Positions 60,784-64,000 of a stretch of 64,000 bases of DNA are shown piece after piece. The number at the start of each line of letters is the position of its first letter. Within the stretch, counting starts at the first letter, position 1. The translations under genes and the position numbers were made by a program. Under the pieces are notes generated by a model. That model saw only the letters and a list, made by a program, of their open reading frames with translations. It was not told where the DNA came from and did not search any database. This DNA is from CAMPJM01 sp964440915 (lineage in GTDB: Bacteria; Bacteroidota; Bacteroidia; Cytophagales; Cyclobacteriaceae): the NCBI GenBank assembly GCA_964440915.1, contig CAYTTV010000009.1:18829-82828 (forward strand), written 5' to 3'.

Positions 60784-62047
60784 AAGCGCTGGAGTATTCG
60801 TATTGTTGTTTCTTATTCTAATGTCGTGTGAGGAACCCAATGAAATAGGTCTTACTTTGAACCCTGCCGATGAGGTAGGGGTCTATTATGCAGAACTCCC
60901 GATTGAAGCGAGCATGGTCTTTATAGACTCCATCGCTACTTCTAATGTATCTACATTGCTTTCGGGAGCTCAAGCTTATCCAGATTTGGGTACGATTGAA
61001 GCAGTAGCCTATACACAAGTGGCATATAATGCCAGCGCCCTCAATACAGAGGCGATTTTAGATTCCTTGGTTTTACAGCTCCGCCCCGCTTATTTCTATG
61101 GGGCAGATACCAACCAAGTGCAAAGGTTTAATGTACACAGAATTTTGGAAGGAGAGTCGCTATATCGCGACTCTACCTACTTTAGTTCAAACTTTACCTC
61201 GTACGGAGAGGCAGTTCTTGGTTCATCAGACTTTGTTTATGGTACCAAAGATGATACGGCCACGGTTTACCAGGAAGACTTAATAAACATTGTTTTAGAC
61301 CCTGCTTTCGCACAGGATCTATTTGCAAAATTAAAAGCTAAGGCATTTGATTCGACAGAGGTGTTTTATAAGTACCTTTCTGGCTTTGCCATCGTAGCCG
61401 ATCAACAGAATAATGCCATGGTGGGATTTGACCTCAGCACTGGAAACTCGCGGCTTGTTTTGCACTATCATACAGCTTCAGATACGTCGGTTTTCAATTT
61501 TAACATAACCAACACAGTTCCTCATTACACCTACATCAAGGCAGATTACTCAGCGGCAATTCCTGATGTAGAGAATTATAAGGAGTTTACTGCCAATAAT
61601 GGATTAGTCTATGGTCAGGCAGGCATAGGGCTGCTGCCCAAGTTAAAGTTTGACGCCTTCAAAAATTTTACGGATACTGTTGGAGCATTTGTGCTCAATA
61701 GTGCCACGATAGATTGGGGTACTATTAACAATATCCATGAACAGCTTCCCCCACCCGCTAAGTTATATATGTACCTTACCGATGAAGATAACCTATACCG
61801 AGGGAATCTGAATTCAGGTTTTCAAAGTACCACACCATTAGATTTCAATTATTTTGCCTATGGTAAGGAGTATATAACTCCAAACAATAGCAACCTGTCA
61901 GATTATTTTACAATGCTAAAGGAAGGTCATCAAAAATGGGATGAGGTTTTAGTTTATTCTGCTGCAAATAGCTCCAGTGTAAATATCTTCTCCTTTGATC
62001 CATCACAGGCCAAACTTAAATTGTACTATACCAAACTTAAAAACTAG
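60767..62047 (+). CDS. DUF4270 lipoprotein
   Basis: 426 aa. Signal with lipobox FLLFLILMSCEEPNEIGLTLNPAD, then a beta-rich domain typical of Bacteroidota DUF4270. Function unknown; outer-membrane-linked by lipidation. It starts inside the GT5-like gene (17-base overlap) and is followed after 17 bases by glmS, so a three-gene operon is likely. Confidence 0.88.
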   Translation: MNLLDRSAGVFVLLFLILMSCEEPNEIGLTLNPADEVGVYYAELPIEASMVFIDSIATSNVSTLLSGAQAYPDLGTIEAVAYTQVAYNASALNTEAILDSLVLQLRPAYFYGADTNQVQRFNVHRILEGESLYRDSTYFSSNFTSYGEAVLGSSDFVYGTKDDTATVYQEDLINIVLDPAFAQDLFAKLKAKAFDSTEVFYKYLSGFAIVADQQNNAMVGFDLSTGNSRLVLHYHTASDTSVFNFNITNTVPHYTYIKADYSAAIPDVENYKEFTANNGLVYGQAGIGLLPKLKFDAFKNFTDTVGAFVLNSATIDWGTINNIHEQLPPPAKLYMYLTDEDNLYRGNLNSGFQSTTPLDFNYFAYGKEYITPNNSNLSDYFTMLKEGHQKWDEVLVYSAANSSSVNIFSFDPSQAKLKLYYTKLKN

Positions 62048-62064
62048 TTATTAAATTTTAAAGT

Positions 62065-63906
62065 ATGTGCGGAATCATTGGATATGTAGGGTCGCAGCAG
62101 GCCTATTCTATCATTATAAAAGGCTTAAAGCGCTTAGAGTATCGGGGCTACGATAGTGCCGGGATAGCATTAATGGACGATGGGCTTAATGTTTACAAAA
62201 AGAAAGGAAGAGTATCTGAGTTAGAGAATTATCTGCAAGAGGAAAAGAAAGGTTTACAAAGCACGATCGGTATGGGACATACCCGATGGGCCACTCATGG
62301 AGAGCCCAATGATGTAAATGCTCACCCTCATTATTCGTCTAATGGCGAATTAGCTTTAATTCATAATGGTATCATTGAAAACTATGGTTCCATTAAACAG
62401 GATCTTATCAATAAAGGGCATCAGTTTTTAAGTGAAACCGACTCTGAGGTCTTCATCCATTTCATTGAAGATATTCAACAGAACGAACAATGTTCTTTGG
62501 TAGAAGCAGTAAGGCTTGCGTTGAGCAAAGTTGTTGGCGCTTATGCTATTGTGATCATGTCACAAAAGGATCCCAATACGTTAATAGCGGCTAGAAAGGG
62601 AAGTCCATTGGTGATTGGTATTGGTAAAAACGAATTTTTCCTCGCATCTGATGCTACGCCAATCATAGAGTATACCAATGAAGTGGTATACTTAAATGAC
62701 TATGAAATAGCGGAAATAACGCCTTTTGATCTAAAGATCAAAAACACTCAGGATATTCCTATGAGTCCTTACATCCAGACATTAGACTTGGAGTTGGAGG
62801 CGATAGAAAAGGGGGGGTATGAGCATTTTATGTTAAAAGAAATTTTTGAGCAGCCTCGTTCTATCAGCGACTGTATGCGAGGCAGGCTCAATGCTTCTAA
62901 AGGTCACTTGCTGCTTGGTGGAATTAGGCAATATGCAGATAAGCTTAATAATGCGGAGAGGATTATTATTGTCGGATGTGGCACTTCATGGCATTCTGGT
63001 TTAGTAGCGGAGTATATATTTGAAGAGCTGTGTAGGATACCCGTAGAGGTTGAATATGCCTCTGAGTTTCGTTATAGAAACCCAGTGATTAAGGAAGGTG
63101 ACGTTGTTATCGCCATATCTCAATCTGGTGAAACCGCGGATACATTAGCCGCAATAGAACTGGCAAAGTCTAAGGGAGCGATAATATTCGGTGTTTGTAA
63201 TGTTGTGGGTTCTTCTATTGCCCGTGCTTCACATGAAGGTGCCTATACACACGCAGGACCCGAGATAGGGGTGGCCAGCACAAAGGCATTTACAGCACAG
63301 CTTGTCGTATTAACCATGATGGCCATTCAAATGGCAAAGAAGAGAGGTACGATTACCGAAGGGAAGTATATGGAGTTGCTAGTGGAGTTGGAAAATATCC
63401 CAGCAAAAGTTGAAAAAGCACTAGCGCTTAACGACAAGATCGAGTTTATAGCGAAGCTGTTTAAAGACGCGCGAAACTTCCTTTATCTAGGACGTGGCTA
63501 TAATTTCCCTGTAGCTTTGGAAGGCGCGCTTAAGTTGAAAGAAATTTCTTATATCCATGCAGAAGGATATCCTGCGGCAGAAATGAAGCATGGCCCTATT
63601 GCCTTGATCGATGAAGAAATGCCTGTAGTATTCATTGCTACGCATGACGATTCATACGAAAAGGTTATTTCCAATATTCAAGAAGTAAGGGCAAGAAAGG
63701 GAAAAGTGATCGCTGTAGTAACCGAAGGCGATACCGTAATTCCAAAAATGGCCGAGTTCGTGATAGAGGTGCCTTCGACCAACCAGGCTTTGATGCCGTT
63801 GGTGTCTGTAGTGCCATTGCAGCTTCTATCTTATCATATTGCAGTATTAAGAGGTTGCAACGTGGACCAACCGAGAAACTTGGCGAAGTCCGTAACAGTA
63901 GAATAG
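62065..63906 (+). CDS. glmS: Glutamine-fructose-6-phosphate aminotransferase (isomerizing)
   Basis: Makes glucosamine-6-phosphate, the entry to peptidoglycan and LPS precursors. 613 aa. Seen: Cys2 nucleophile (MCGIIGYVG), the glutaminase loop RLEYRGYDSAG and HTRWATHG, then two SIS domains (GCGTSWHSG, SQSGETADTL, PEIGVASTKAF, GRGYNFPVALEGALKLKEISYIHAEGY) and the C-terminal end DQPRNLAKSVTVE. All are intact. No glmS ribozyme is visible upstream (17-base gap). Confidence 0.98.
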   Translation: MCGIIGYVGSQQAYSIIIKGLKRLEYRGYDSAGIALMDDGLNVYKKKGRVSELENYLQEEKKGLQSTIGMGHTRWATHGEPNDVNAHPHYSSNGELALIHNGIIENYGSIKQDLINKGHQFLSETDSEVFIHFIEDIQQNEQCSLVEAVRLALSKVVGAYAIVIMSQKDPNTLIAARKGSPLVIGIGKNEFFLASDATPIIEYTNEVVYLNDYEIAEITPFDLKIKNTQDIPMSPYIQTLDLELEAIEKGGYEHFMLKEIFEQPRSISDCMRGRLNASKGHLLLGGIRQYADKLNNAERIIIVGCGTSWHSGLVAEYIFEELCRIPVEVEYASEFRYRNPVIKEGDVVIAISQSGETADTLAAIELAKSKGAIIFGVCNVVGSSIARASHEGAYTHAGPEIGVASTKAFTAQLVVLTMMAIQMAKKRGTITEGKYMELLVELENIPAKVEKALALNDKIEFIAKLFKDARNFLYLGRGYNFPVALEGALKLKEISYIHAEGYPAAEMKHGPIALIDEEMPVVFIATHDDSYEKVISNIQEVRARKGKVIAVVTEGDTVIPKMAEFVIEVPSTNQALMPLVSVVPLQLLSYHIAVLRGCNVDQPRNLAKSVTVE

Positions 63907-63958
63907 TACAGAAAAACATATCATGATAGGTTTATCATGGCTATCAATAAATAATTTT

Positions 63959-63994
63959 AAGGTAGCATCTCGATAGCGGGGTGCTACCTTCTGT
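63959..63994 (+). terminator. Terminator after glmS
   Basis: AAGGTAGCA (63959-63967) with TGCTACCTT (63982-63990), a 14-base loop, followed by CTGTTTT. It lies 52 bases after the glmS stop. Confidence 0.75.
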
Positions 63995-64000
63995 TTTAGG

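Noticed and set aside
62048..62064. glmS ribozyme or riboswitch ahead of glmS
   Set aside because: Only 17 bases separate DUF4270 and glmS, too short for the ribozyme, which is known mainly in Firmicutes.
1..64000. CRISPR arrays, IS elements, prophage, tRNA or rRNA genes
   Set aside because: No direct-repeat array, transposase, integrase, phage structural gene, or tRNA/rRNA-like sequence was recognised. The holin-like gene has no phage neighbours.

Overview
The window looks like a chromosomal segment of a Bacteroidota bacterium, most likely of the order Cytophagales. The evidence is a SusC/SusD pair with a hybrid two-component system, a PorW/SprE-type type IX secretion lipoprotein, a DUF4270 lipoprotein, a long SecA with no C-terminal zinc motif, Bacteroidota-style -7 boxes (TAnnTTTG) and a near absence of Shine-Dalgarno sites. 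No insertion sequence, phage, CRISPR array, rRNA or tRNA was recognised. Almost every base is assigned to conserved housekeeping or envelope genes.

Layout. 0-4.5 kb: secA and dapF (minus). 4.8-13.8 kb: a nutrient-uptake locus (SusC, SusD, hybrid two-component regulator), followed on the other strand by a TMEM220-like protein and a sugar isomerase/oxidoreductase pair. 17-20.5 kb: small stress or signalling genes (cold-shock protein, DUF892 ferritin-like protein, soluble histidine kinase with a 31-codon membrane ORF, fasciclin lipoprotein). 20.7-24 kb: L,D-transpeptidase and a UbiA-like/methyltransferase pair. 24-30 kb: an F1Fo ATP synthase operon (a, c, b, delta, alpha, gamma plus AtpI/AtpZ-like proteins) without beta and epsilon, preceded by a bactofilin and an M23 peptidase. 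31.4-36.4 kb: PorW/SprE-like lipoprotein and PBP1A. 36.4-42.6 kb: TonB-dependent receptor, patatin/outer-membrane-barrel protein and a second M23 peptidase (minus). 43-45.5 kb: radA, a secreted protein and tadA. 45.7-48.7 kb: an antioxidant island (sodA, AhpD-like, AhpC, OxyR-like). 49.3-49.6 kb: a GC-rich, apparently structured intergenic RNA candidate. 49.6-54 kb: pdxJ, alpha/beta hydrolase, DUF2905, RsmI-like methylase, holin-like membrane protein and a GGGP-synthase homolog. 54-59.8 kb (minus): AraC regulator, acyl-CoA dehydrogenase, zinc metallopeptidase, heptose-phosphate adenylyltransferase, flippase-like protein, panD and panC. 60-64 kb (plus): a half-length GT5 glycogen-synthase-like protein, DUF4270 lipoprotein and glmS.

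How the genes fit together. Three themes recur: envelope building and secretion (SecA, PBP1A, M23 peptidases, L,D-transpeptidase, bactofilin, PorW, GlmS, DapF), energy (ATP synthase), and oxidative-stress defence (Sod/AhpC/AhpD/OxyR). The observations most worth a second look are the candidate structured RNA at 49385-49520, the interlocked inverted repeats at 16849-16890, the 13-bp inverted repeat with a promoter box in its loop at 56196-56236, the archaeal-type GGGP synthase, the half GT-B protein beside panC, and a cluster of non-ATG starts around the ATP synthase operon. I did not find an unmistakable new multi-gene system. The RNA candidate is the strongest lead.
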